64,000 nt of DNA from Antedon bifida (taxonomy: Eukaryota; Echinodermata; Crinoidea; Comatulida; Antedonidae): the NCBI GenBank assembly GCA_963402885.1, contig OY727100.1:3100001-3164000 (forward strand). The letters run 5' to 3'. Each line of letters starts with the position of its first letter. Position 1 is the first letter of the stretch. A program made the translations under genes and the position numbers. The notes under the pieces are model-generated. The model ran no database searches. It was not told the DNA's origin and worked only from the letters and a program-made list of their open reading frames with translations. Below, one piece after another: positions 36,596 to 46,534 of this stretch.

Positions 36596-39500
36596 TCATA
36601 CCCAGAATTCTGCTGCTGTATTAAGGACTGCGAGAGCCGCTACACCAACTGCCGTTGACAGCGCCCATACTGCGACCTTCACTGCTTGACTGGATTGAGA
36701 TCGTAGCGACGGGAAGCTGTTACGTCTACTCCGCTCTCGCATTAATTGTAGAATGGCGTCCGGACGTTGATGCTGGACAGCGGACTCAAAATCACCATGC
36801 TTTGATATTGCAGTACTGTAAACAAAACATGTTTGTATATTTTCTGTCTTTGGAGCTCTGTCTATTAGTGTGAAGTGCCCAAATATGGTAGTGATATGAC
36901 ATCATCACATTTCTTGTCACATAAAGTTTGATAATGTAGACAGAGCTTTACAACTTATACAATGAAATTTTTGTTTTTACGACACTCCACGACATGCGCG
37001 TAGCCACATGAAATTGAAGTTTGAATTGTTTTGACGTAGTGTGAAAGACCCTTTACTAATAATAAAAATTCATTTAAGTTACATATTCATTTACATTATG
37101 CACAAACAAAATAAATACCTTTGTTTATAATGCAGCTTGGCTTCCTTAGCCATTGCAGAGGGTGGATATTGCACAAATAAGTCTCCGGCCTTGATGATTA
37201 AGTGTTCAAATGGAAGATCTTGAGGAATTTTTGACAAGTAGCTATGTACGTATACCATCTCACAATCTTGTTGTAACACGCCCTTCTCTCGGTACAGAAC
37301 AATCTATATACGAAATGTGTTTATTAATAAAGTAAGAACTTATGTTGAATGTTATGTTTGAATTTTTAATTTTCTAAATTTTTCTGTCTATGTAAAGCGC
37401 ATTGAGGCTTTCAGCATAATGCGCTATATCAAGTACCAGTTATTATTATTATTATTATGTAACAAGAATTTAAGTTTAAGTGGAAATAGATTTTTTATAT
37501 AAGGAAAATTACAGTACATGAGAAAAATTGTATACATTTTTTGGTGAAAAATTTTACATTATTCCAAAAGATAGAGTTAATCTAACGCCTCCACGAAAAT
37601 GTATGGATCCACTCTAGAAACGATGTATATTACTTACCGCTGCTGCTAAGTAAACCGGCATTAGTGGATGGCACGCTAGGAAAAAGTCGTACAACCTCAC
37701 AATACTTTTGTAATCGTTTAACACGTGTCCATACCATGTTATTAACCAGGCCAATGCAAATACAGTTCCGACCTCTGACCTGTAAATAATAGTACAGTAC
37801 AACAATTTGTCAAGTATACTCAAAATCACTTTTGACTGGTGAGTCGAGTGGCCGCTTTTTAGACAGGAGCACCCCCAGTCATACAATCGGCATTAAAGCT
37901 CTGTTTTTTGTCACATAAAGTTTGATAGTGTAGACAGAGCTTTAGTTTCTCCTTGACCATAGTTCTGGGGTATTAGAATATTATTAATTCTCTGAAAGGA
38001 GCCATAGACGATGATGATGCCATATCACTACCATATTTAGGTATATCACTACCATATTTGGGCACATCACATTTTTTTGTCAAATTAGCTTGATAGTGTA
38101 GACAGAGCTTTAAAGCTGAAAGTCCTGTGTACACATTTGGCTTGTTCACTTTAAAGAACTCAGTGCATCTTTTCGGAAGAGAAGGGAGTTTTTATGTATG
38201 TCCTGTACATAATTCAGCCCAGTTTAGGCTGCAAGACACAGGTTTCTCCCCACATTTACTTTCAGGAGTGTAGTAGTAGGTAGGGAAAATGGAAGTGTTG
38301 TCAGATGGCCATTGTAAAATTATCATACACATAATGGAGAATTAAAAATATACAAAGTTCAACTTACTGTTGCATAAAATCATGCAACACTGGATTTGCT
38401 TTTCGTATAATTGGGAATAAATAATTAAGCATATGTTTAGTTCTGTCCATGGTAGAGTCCATAAAATCTCTGAAAATATTAATAGCATCATGAGTTTGTG
38501 TGTAAAGCTCTGTCTACACTATCAAACTTTACATACAAATTTGATGTGCCCAAATATGGATATGATGATGTCATATCACTATCATGTTTGGGCATATCAC
38601 TACCATATTTGGGCACATCACAAACGAGTTTGATAGTGTAGGCAGAGCTTTAGATTAATATTAGTATGAGTCAATGTAATCTCAATTTTATTGTAAAGAT
38701 TGACTTATTGATAGCAGAAAAGGAACTCAATTTTAATTTTAGGAATTTGTCAGCTAAAATCCATATATACAGTACAGAGAGAGTACTGTTTTGATCTTAT
38801 TAGATCTTGTCAATGCAGCTCAGCTAGCAAAATGATATGTACTGCAGATTTGGCACAATATATAGGCTGGGACAAGGCACACTGGTTATGAACACAAACT
38901 CAACATGAGCATGCTATTCAAAATGCTAGAATTATTTAACTTCAGCGCTTGCAATAAAACCTTGTTCTTTCCTCACTCTCAAAGAAAGTTCATATTTAAT
39001 TCTTCCATTGCTTGCATGGGTATTTGAAATCATATCAACACTTTAGCATAATGCTTCATATCATTCATTTATCAATCTAAAACGGTGATTTTAGTACCTA
39101 AAGTGGTGAATTGATAAAACATCCATAATTGACAGTGCCATATCTTTTCCGACAGCCAAGAGGAATGTTACACATATATCATGATATCCCTACAAAATAG
39201 AAAAATATAAAATCAATTTCCCATATATGGACATGATGATGATTGTCATATCACTACCATATTTGGTCATATCTCTACCATATTTGGTAACATGACACTA
39301 GTTTGAATATGTAGATAGAGCTAAACATTATACAGTATGTTATAGTTTCCACATTTATTTTCTAAATTATTTTCTGTATTAAAAACATTCAAAATAGCAC
39401 AAAGTAGATTCAAAGGCAAGGATGTACAGTAGTTTAAGGTGTAGAGGATTATACATGTTATACAAAGACTATTTTAGTATATCAGATATGTATCTAAGCT

Positions 39501-41160
39501 TCTATATACACTCCAGTATTCACCACCATGTGTGTGTGTAAAGAGCTTACTGATTACATATATTCAAATGAAAGTTCATACGTGCTGGTATAAAATATAA
39601 AGTGTTGTTTAAACAAACTTACAGCACAAAATTCAACATACATACCTTGAATTTTATATATTTTCAGGCGCGGATAAAGGCGGGTTAAACAGGCTTTGGC
39701 AATCCTCTAAAGACTATTATTATTTTTCTGCAACCAGACGGATTGTTTTTATCATTTATGAAATAGAGTAGCCACCCACTCCAAATTTCCTAATCTTTAA
39801 TGCTGGATCTGCCCCTGATTTTTATAGTTAGGCATACAGAATTAAACATGACTATTATTACACAGGCCCACTTGAGAAACACCCAGCCCACAACAGGAAT
39901 AAAATGGCATAAAATAGTAGAGGGCGCTATGTCTAACAACGACGAAGCGTATTGATGCTGATGAATATTACCTGGTAATAATGCAACTGCTTATGTCGAA
40001 TCAACACTTGCACAATTATATTAGTTAATTGTTCTTGGAGCACCTCACGTTGATCGTCTTTCATGCCTATAGAAAAACATAAAAATTGTAATCATTCCAA
40101 CAATAAATTATTGCCAATGTACCCTTCACACAGGTTCCATATCAATATTTCCTGTGTGAAAGGGATCTAAGCAAAAGGCAATAAATTGGCATTTAAAGAA
40201 TAATGGTTTCAAAAGTTTTAAAGGTCTGTGTGAAAGAGACTTAGTACAGTATCACAGATCTACATACAAACTGCCAGATCTAATCACGATGGAACTGTGA
40301 ATGATACGGTACTCAGTGAGTGAGTGGCCGAGCGGTTAAGACAGTGGAACCGTAATTACGTAGCCATAACATCGGCAAGGGTTTGAGGCTCACTCACTCC
40401 ATGGTTCTAGTGATAGAACGAGTCTTCTCAGATAAGGACTATAAACTGTAGGTCCAGTGTACACATCTAGCTCATGTGCACTTTATAGAACCTAGTACAT
40501 CTTTCGAGACGAGTAGGGGTGTTCCCCTTGTGTACTAGTACACACACAGCCACTCACAGCAGCTGATCATAACTGGGCCCAGGGTGGACCAGTCTTTGAC
40601 TGAAGAGGTCGCCCAGTATAAATGAATAATAAATAAAATAAAAACATTCATTTAATTATCTAACCTTTTGGAAATCTCTTGAAAGACCTGTTGACATCGA
40701 GAACAACTTGACTGTAGTCCCGATGCTTGGTAATATCTCCAGCTAACGATTAAGAATATAGCATTAGTCTTCAAATAAAATGAAACGAAAAAAAAAAACA
40801 GTTTCATAGTGAAATTGAAAAATTGATTACCTGACTTCTTTTGATGATCATGTACGTTAATGTTGAGTAATTTCGGCCAAACTTTACGTCGGACTTCATC
40901 GTTTAATAAGCCTCCTTTGCTGATGGCGTGTTTACGAAGTGCTGCGATATTGACTGGGTCAGAGTTCAAAGCATGGTGAATAGCAGACAGCTTTATTTTC
41001 TTTTCAGATTCTGATAACACAAATATGCAGTCATATATAAAAACACAAAAGAAAATTAAGAAATAAATTATAAAAAGAGATTATGTCATCTATTTTTTTT
41101 TTTGTTGCACTACAATTTACCTTTCTGTGGCGTTGAATGTTGTTTAGAGACTGCCTTCAT
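36596..41160 (-). CDS. TBC1D20: TBC1 domain family member 20 (ER membrane Rab GTPase-activating protein)
   Basis: Nine exons, in transcript order: 41160-41121, 41010-40831, 40742-40665, 40066-39972, 39189-39098, 38469-38368, 37779-37638, 37303-37119, 36815-36596. The total is 1134 nt, 377 aa (human about 403), with consistent GT-AG junctions and phases. Seen: AIHHALNSDPVNIAALRKHA and GGLLNDEVRRKVWPKLLN near the N-terminus; a VVLDVNRS motif with the likely catalytic arginine finger at Arg92; LHYYQGYHD with the glutamine finger at Gln131; GTVFALAWLITWYGHVL and LYDFFLACHPLMPVY; and a C-terminal hydrophobic anchor at about 350-370. TBC1D20 is known as an ER-anchored GAP for Rab1 and Rab18 that affects ER-Golgi traffic and lipid droplets. 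Start ATG is followed by KAVSKQHSTPQK. Introns carry many MITE and SINE pieces. Confidence 0.95.
36853..36950. mobile_element. MITE family A copy
   Basis: Begins GAGCTCTGTCTATTAGTG and ends AAGTTTGATAATGTAGACAGAGCTTTA, an inverted-repeat element with GCCCAAATATGGTAGTGATATGAC inside. It lies in TBC1D20 intron 8, only 37 bp upstream of the last exon's acceptor. Confidence 0.8.
37395..37460 (+). mobile_element. LINE/SINE 3' tail remnant
   Basis: The sequence TGTAAAGCGCATTGAGGC, then ATAATGCGCTATATCAAG, then ATTATTATTATTATT matches the widespread 3' tail shape of L2/CR1-type LINEs and their SINEs. It lies in TBC1D20 intron 7. There is no coding part. Confidence 0.6.
37893..38113. mobile_element. 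Two MITE family A pieces
   Basis: A short internally deleted copy (37893-37944: TAAAGCTCTG then TTTGATAGTGTAGACAGAGC) is followed by a 5'-truncated copy (about 38007-38113) with CATATCACTACCATATTT repeated and the end TTGATAGTGTAGACAGAGCTTTA. Both are in TBC1D20 intron 6. Confidence 0.75.
38117..38230 (+). mobile_element. SINE fragment (family S1, middle part)
   Basis: The sequence GTCCTGTGTACACATTTGGC through CATCTTTTCGGAAGAGAAGG parallels 40450-40520 of the fuller SINE (GGTCCAGTGTACACATCTAGC through CATCTTTCGAGACGAGTAGG). The tRNA head is missing. Confidence 0.6.
38503..38652. mobile_element. MITE family A copy, full length
   Basis: About 150 bp with TAAAGCTCTGTCTACACTAT at the left and AGTTTGATAGTGTAGGCAGAGCTTTA at the right; inside, ATATCACTACCATATTTGGG motifs. 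It lies in TBC1D20 intron 5, about 33 bp upstream of exon 6. Confidence 0.88.
39218..39325. mobile_element. MITE family A copy, 5'-truncated
   Basis: CCATATATGGACATGATGATG then repeated CTACCATATTTGGT and the decayed end TAGTTTGAATATGTAGATAGAGCT. It lies in TBC1D20 intron 4, about 29 bp upstream of exon 5. Confidence 0.7.
39665..39827. mobile_element. Possible hAT-like MITE
   Basis: Starts CAGGCGCGGATAAAGGCGG and ends ATGCTGGATCTGCCCCTG, whose complement reads CAGGGGCAGATCCAGCAT. This resembles the CAGGGGCGGATCCAG ends common among hAT MITEs. No clear 8-bp target duplication was found, so the call is tentative. Confidence 0.45.
40315..40637 (+). mobile_element. tRNA-derived SINE (family S1), near full length
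   Basis: The head GTGAGTGGCCGAGCGGTTAAGAC contains a Ser/Leu-tRNA-type A box. GGCAAGGGTTTGAGGCTCAC about 50 bp later is a B-box-like segment. A tRNA-unrelated body with ATAACTGGGCCCAGGGTGG follows, ending in AATAAATAAAATAAAA. It lies in TBC1D20 intron 3 on the opposite strand to the gene, ending about 28 bp from exon 3. Confidence 0.82.
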
Positions 41161-41886
41161 AATTTCTATAAATTATAAAAGAACAAATATTCATTAATTT
41201 AAAGAAAACTTAGGCTAGGCCTAGTTCTTAGTTGTAAATATGCTTCTTTTTTTGTCAGCCCTACAAGAATCATTTAATTTTCATAGACATGCAGTACAGG
41301 AGTCAGTCGGTTTTTCTTCATCCATCATCATCAGTCCACTAAAACAACAGTATAATTTCGCGTACATGCTAGCCTAGCAGAGACTAGTCTGGAAGCCGAT
41401 CACCTCCGCCCGACATTCACTCTGGCCGCCGTGTCAGTTTTGCGCAATGAATGTTAATTGTTATGCGATCCGGCCTAGCTAGTCGGCAAAAAAGTAGATA
41501 AAAACCTAGTCTTCTAGTAGGCCCTAAATCTTAGAAATAACGCAACGCTTTCATTTAAACATGAACAAGCTGTATATATACCTTTATTACACACTAAATC
41601 AATACGTATTGATTAAAAACGGCTGGTTTTGAGTCACACTATATCGTAGGCTTAGGCCCTACACATTATAAACACAACCTGTACACACCGTGTAAAAAAA
41701 ACACAGTGGGACAGCGCCCTCTAACGAAATCACACTTTATAATTTGGATAAAGTTGATCGATCGCGAATCGGAAACACTGAAAAACCATCGTGTCATGAA
41801 AAATAAATTTGAGTTAAATATTGTAAATATGTAACGTGATCAAGTCTTTTGTGTATTTCTGTCTAGTTTTATAGTTTGTATATAAT
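41161..41886. promoter_or_regulatory. Shared divergent promoter region of TBC1D20 and the Rab gene
   Basis: The two start codons face away from each other across 726 bp, and this interval must hold both 5' untranslated regions and the promoters. It is locally GC-richer around 41390-41480 (GCCGATCACCTCCGCCCGACA). No TATA box is obvious at either side. That it is a true bidirectional promoter is inferred from the spacing alone. Confidence 0.5.
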
Positions 41887-44800
41887 ATGGCTTTACGAGA
41901 AATTAAATTATGTCTTTTAGGGGTAAGTAAATCGTACTTTTTCTTAGGCCTAAAGTGTACTCTAAAAATGAATAAATGTTGGGTCGATCGAGAGAGAACT
42001 ATGCACTAGACCCCTGTAGTAGCTGACATACTGAAGGTGTAGTCATTCAGCAGGAGAGGCCTAAATTAAATTGTGCAATATTTCGCTCTGTTCCTTATTT
42101 AATGCGGCCTCTGGGTCTAGATTCACTTTTGAATACTGTACGCCTAGCTAGCTAGGCTATTATTATGCCTAGATAGTAGGCCTATAAGTATGTCCTATTT
42201 AAATGTAAATATTTATTAACCTTTTTTATGTTTTCCTTTTTATTTGACAACTGAAAGTAAAGTAGGCCTGTAACTTTAGAAGAGTATAGTTATTGCTTAT
42301 TATTGTACTAGGCCTAGTTAGTACTATTAAGCCCTAGGCTCTGATGATGTACTTTACTATAGGTAGGCTTGGTTGGACCCTTGCCAACAGCAGACAGACC
42401 GCAGTTTCTGTCCTAAAATTAGGTCAGTATATATTTTAATTAAACATCATAAAGAAGGGTAAATAAAGCTAAATGGGTACAATGGTAATGGTATAAACAT
42501 AATTACATACATACAGTACACTTTCAATTTTGTGATGACCGCTTGATAACATTACATAACTTATTCTGGTTTTATTTTGTTCAAAACTGAGTTCTACACA
42601 AAAAAAATTTAAAATCACATCATGTTTTAAAAAGAGAAGAGAGATGACTAGTAACGTTACGTATTGGTACAGTACGACACTTTCATTAAGCTTGTGGTCC
42701 GCCGCGTCACAGCATCATGGGACAGGATATTGCTCGTACATGTCACTCGTACACATTTTAAAAATAACCAAAGTTTCTCGAGTCATTAATTGGTTACTAA
42801 TAATTTTATGACCTTGACAAAAACAATTAATGTTAGTAGTTTAATTCATATTACAATTAATAGTTAATTAATAATAACACTTTTAATCACATTGCTAAGT
42901 ATTATAACAAGGAAAAAATCAGTTTAAAAATGTAGGTGGTAATTCTCTATGGACATTATTAATAGATGGCATTTTCAAAACAGCAATATAGTTTTCCTTT
43001 CTCTTATCTGATCATTTTTCTTTTTAAAATTAAAAAACCAGCCAAAAAAATTAAGAAGCTAAAGATAAAAACAATGGACAGGAAGTTATAAGCAAAATAT
43101 TGACCTTTAGGTGCAGTATGATTTGACCTTTAACCTAGAACTGTGATCTGAAATTAGGATAGGCACCTATAAATGGATAGTCAATTAATTTGTTTTAATT
43201 TCTAACTAATTTGGGTGGTTATAAATTTATAAATTAATAAATATGTTTTTTTTGTTGCAGGATTCAGGGGTTGGTAAATCTAGTATAGTACAAAGATTTG
43301 TAGCTGATCAGTATACAGAGAGCATACCCCCTACAATAGGGTTAGTATACCTACCTATCCATTACTAAGGTCCTGTTATATTTTAGTAGCGTTGATATAC
43401 CCACGCACACATAATGTGGAATACCTTAAGCTCTGTCTACACTATCAAACTTTATGTGACAAAAAATGATGATGACATATCACTACCACATTTGGGTATA
43501 TCACTACCATATTTGGGCACATCACACTTTTTTGTCAGACTAGTTTTATATTGTAGGCAGAGCTTTACACAAATAAATGAAACCATATCCATACCCTAAC
43601 CCTAACCCAATTTCCTATTATAATTTAATAATGACCTAATTTCAAAGTATTTTTACATTACTTTGTTTTGTTCCACATTGTAAATTAATTTTAAATAAAT
43701 TATTTTTTTTTCAGAGCATCATTTATGTCAAAAACATTAATGGTAGAAGATAAATCCTACAAGTTTCAAATATGGGACACAGCGGGACAAGAAAAGGTGA
43801 TCATTGAATCATTTCAATTAATCAGGACTGTACACACAATACAAAAATATTTATAATTTATTTAAAAATAAAATATTTCAAATCATTTTAACAATACGAA
43901 GATTTAAAGTTGAGAATAAGAAATTATGAGGTTATTATTATGTGGATACTATTACTAGATGGAAATTCTCTTAAGATCCATATAATAAAAACAGTTTGTA
44001 CCAGTCTTGACAGGTCTAGTGCCCTCTGGTGGCAGCCCAGCTATCGAGTACGTCATGGTCGCTGTGTTGTTATGGTTCTCATAACTAAAGATCTCTTTTT
44101 TTTATACAATAGTCTGATTGATATTATTGTTGTGGTGCTTTTACTGGCGTGTAAGCTGGGGGACTCTACTATATTCATAATCTATATGTATAATAATAAA
44201 TAAATTAATATACAGTATATTACCAATGACGTTCCTTTTCTTTCTTTTTATAGTATCGTGGTTTAGCACCTATGTACTATAGAGGCGCATCAGCTGCAAT
44301 AGTCGCTTATGACATAACAAGTCAGGTACGATTCAAGTGCTCTTTTCAAACTAGCCTATCTAAAGCTCAGTCTACACTATCAAACTAGTTTGAAAAAAAA
44401 GTGTGTGTGCCTATTACTACCTAAATATGGTAGTGATATGCTTAAATATGGTAGTGATATGTCCATATATTATATGAGCACATCACATTTTGTTTTCACA
44501 TAAAATTTGACAGTGTAGACAAAACTTTATGACAATTTTTGCTTCTTTTGTTAAAAAAACTTTGTTAATTGTAACTCTGTAGGACGTTAAAGACAAAAAA
44601 AACTTGTGATAAACTATTTGATTTTTTTAGATTTCATATGAAAAAGTGAAAGATTGGATTCAGGAATTGCATCAACACGGACCAGATAACATTGTAATAG
44701 CTATAGCTGGTAACAAATGTGATATGGATGATTTAAGAGAGGTAGAAACAAAGGTTGCCGAGACCTACTCAAACGACATTGGAGCTATCTTCACAGAAAC

Positions 44801-45533
44801 TAGTGCAAAAACTGCTGAAAATATTAGGGAATTATTTAAAGAAATAAGTGAGTTTGAGAGTAACATAAAGAATGTCTACACTATCAAACTTTATGTGACA
44901 AAAAAATGTGACATGCCCATATATGGACACGATGATGTCATGTCACTACCATATTTGGGCATATCACTACCATATTTAGGCACATCACTACCATATTTGA
45001 CATAAGACATTCACTGGTATAAACAGTAAGAACTTGACATATGGCACAATGGGTACTGCTCTTTTGTCTCTTAAGCTTGGTTCCCACTAGCGACGCAGCG
45101 TAGTGCAACCTATGCAATGCAGCGTAGTGCAACCTATGCAATGCCCTTTCAATAATTGTGTTTACCCCTGCCAGCATGAAATCAAACCTGCGATGTTTGG
45201 TTGTTGGTTCCCATTGCACAATATAGCACTTTGTATCAATACTTTGTTGTGTTGCGCTATTTTGCATCGCTAGTGGGAACCACGCTTTATTGCAGCTACA
45301 TTTTGTAATGACAATATCACTACATGAGTATAAACCTGTGAGACTCTAGAACATGAAATTCTATACTGACTGCAATCTAACATGTTTTTGCTTTTATCAT
45401 TTTAGGTAAACGTTTACCTCCAGAGGTCCTCCTTCCTCAGTATTCGGACTCAATAAGCCTTCGACGACAACCTGTAATCAAGAAAAAAAGATGTTGCGCT
45501 CAGGGAGTACAATCATCACCAAGCACCCCTTAA
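41887..45533 (+). CDS. RAB22A: Rab22/Rab31-like small GTPase with a C-terminal extension
   Basis: Six exons: 41887-41922, 43261-43340, 43715-43796, 44254-44325, 44631-44847, 45406-45533; 615 nt, 204 aa. Seen: start MALREIKLCLLG; P-loop GDSGVGKSS (12-20); switch I PPTIGASF with Thr37; WDTAGQEK (59-66); LAPMYYRGASAAIVAYDIT; NKCD (118-121); ETSAK (146-150); and LRRQPVIKKKRCC near the end. MALRE, LAPMYYRG and LRRQP mark the Rab22A/Rab31 branch of the Rab5 group, which acts in early and recycling endosome traffic. Oddity: Cys192-Cys193 is not terminal; the frame runs on for AQGVQSSPSTP before the stop. Geranylgeranylation normally needs these cysteines at or within a few residues of the C-terminus. 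Introns hold several MITEs. Assignment to A or 31 is not resolved. Confidence 0.92.
43427..43567. mobile_element. MITE family A copy, full length
   Basis: About 140 bp: TAAGCTCTGTCTACACTATC at the left, GTTTTATATTGTAGGCAGAGCTTTA at the right, with TATCACTACCATATTTGGGC inside. It is in intron 2 of the Rab gene. Confidence 0.88.
44361..44529. mobile_element. MITE family A copy, full length
   Basis: TAAAGCTCAGTCTACACTATC at the left and ATTTGACAGTGTAGACAAAAC at the right, with two ATATGGTAGTGATATG motifs. It is in intron 4 of the Rab gene. Confidence 0.85.
44870..45008. mobile_element. MITE family A copy beside a splice donor
   Basis: GTCTACACTATCAAACTTTATGTGAC starts about 25 bp after the exon 5 donor, followed by three CTACCATATTT motifs; the right end is decayed. 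It keeps the exon 5 reading frame open past the donor, which makes exon 5 look longer than it is. Confidence 0.75.
45075..45285. mobile_element. TTAA-type MITE (family B)
   Basis: Starts GCTTGGTTCCCACTAGCGACG after TTAA (45071-45074) and ends CGCTAGTGGGAACCACGC followed by TTTA. A short internal duplication of GCAGCGTAGTGCAACCTATG is present. It is in intron 5 of the Rab gene. Confidence 0.83.
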
Positions 45534-45744
45534 CACTTAGATAGATATAGCATAGAGGTCAAATCAAATCATAGGTCAATTATTAAAGTTTACATAAAAA
45601 ATTCATCAAGTACAATTGAGACAATTTTACTCTTTCAAATAAATAAAGATGTTTAAATTTTCATTTGAAGAGATTAAGTGAAGAGCTTTGAAGAAATAAG
45701 AATTATTAATCAATTATGTGAAATGAAATATGTTATTGACTTAA

Positions 45745-45862
45745 GTATGGTTCCCACTCGGACACAGTGGCATACGCACAACGAAAATGATTGGACCAAT
45801 CATTGGTCAACTTGATTGCGTTGCGGCTACGTTGTTGTGTTGTGTCCTAGCGGGAATAAAGC
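45745..45862. mobile_element. Short TTAA-type MITE (family B)
   Basis: GTATGGTTCCCACTCGGACAC after TTAA (45741-45744), ending TGTGTCCTAGCGGGAATAAAGC followed by TTAT. The core is an inverted repeat with TGGACCAATCATTGGTCAAC. It is a deleted or related subfamily of family B. Confidence 0.7.
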
Positions 45863-46354
45863 TTATTTAAGCTTCAATCAATCTACAATAGGATAAATAA
45901 TAATTAATATATAATAATGTATATGTGGTTAAACTTATTCTGTAAACCTTTAAAAAAAGACATTTTTATGTACTGAACATTAGAGTAGGGGAGAATATTG
46001 ATACAATAGAGATATGAAATGCCAATAAGTATTAAAACTGTGTGCTGTTGATTCTCACAAGCACAAAATACCACCATAGCCTTATCAAAAATGTTGTAAA
46101 ACTACTGTTAATACAAGACATGTTCTGAAAATAGATATATTTTAAAATTAGATTGTTAAAAAAACACCACATTCAGAAGTGATAATATCTGCCTATTTCA
46201 TTGTAGTTGTACTATGCAAAAAGTTATATAATTTTAAAGTGCAGATAAGAATATTAAAAATGAGAAAAAATACTGTAGGCCTAATAAATCTAAAGGCAAA
46301 TTACTGGAAACAAATGCTGTGGGAAACAGTGACTGGTTCTCAATTGAGGTAGTA

Positions 46355-46534
46355 CAGTCAACTCTCCCAATATGGTCTAATATGTCTGGGCTTCCAGAGA
46401 AAAAATCTTGTATTCCGTAAAGTGTATATGTAGTTTTATTAAACTATTTAGTAAATAGAATTTTGTACTTAAGAAAAGTATGGTTTTGATAAAGTTTTGG
46501 TTTTCAGAAAGCCCAGTGTTGGGAGCGTCGACTG
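46355..46534. mobile_element. pogo/Tigger-like MITE
   Basis: A 180-bp element beginning CAGTCAACTCTCCCAATATG and ending CAGTGTTGGGAGCGTCGACTG, flanked by TA on both sides (46353-46354 and 46535-46536). CAGTCGACTCTCC-type ends with TA target duplication are typical of pogo/Tigger members of the Tc1-mariner group. No coding capacity. Confidence 0.78.

Noticed and set aside
44646..45005. A longer exon 5 of the Rab gene continuing into EFESNIKNVYTIKLY
   Set aside because: The read-through is intron and MITE sequence. A standard donor at 44848 joined to the acceptor before 45406 gives the conserved KRLPPE...LRRQP end.
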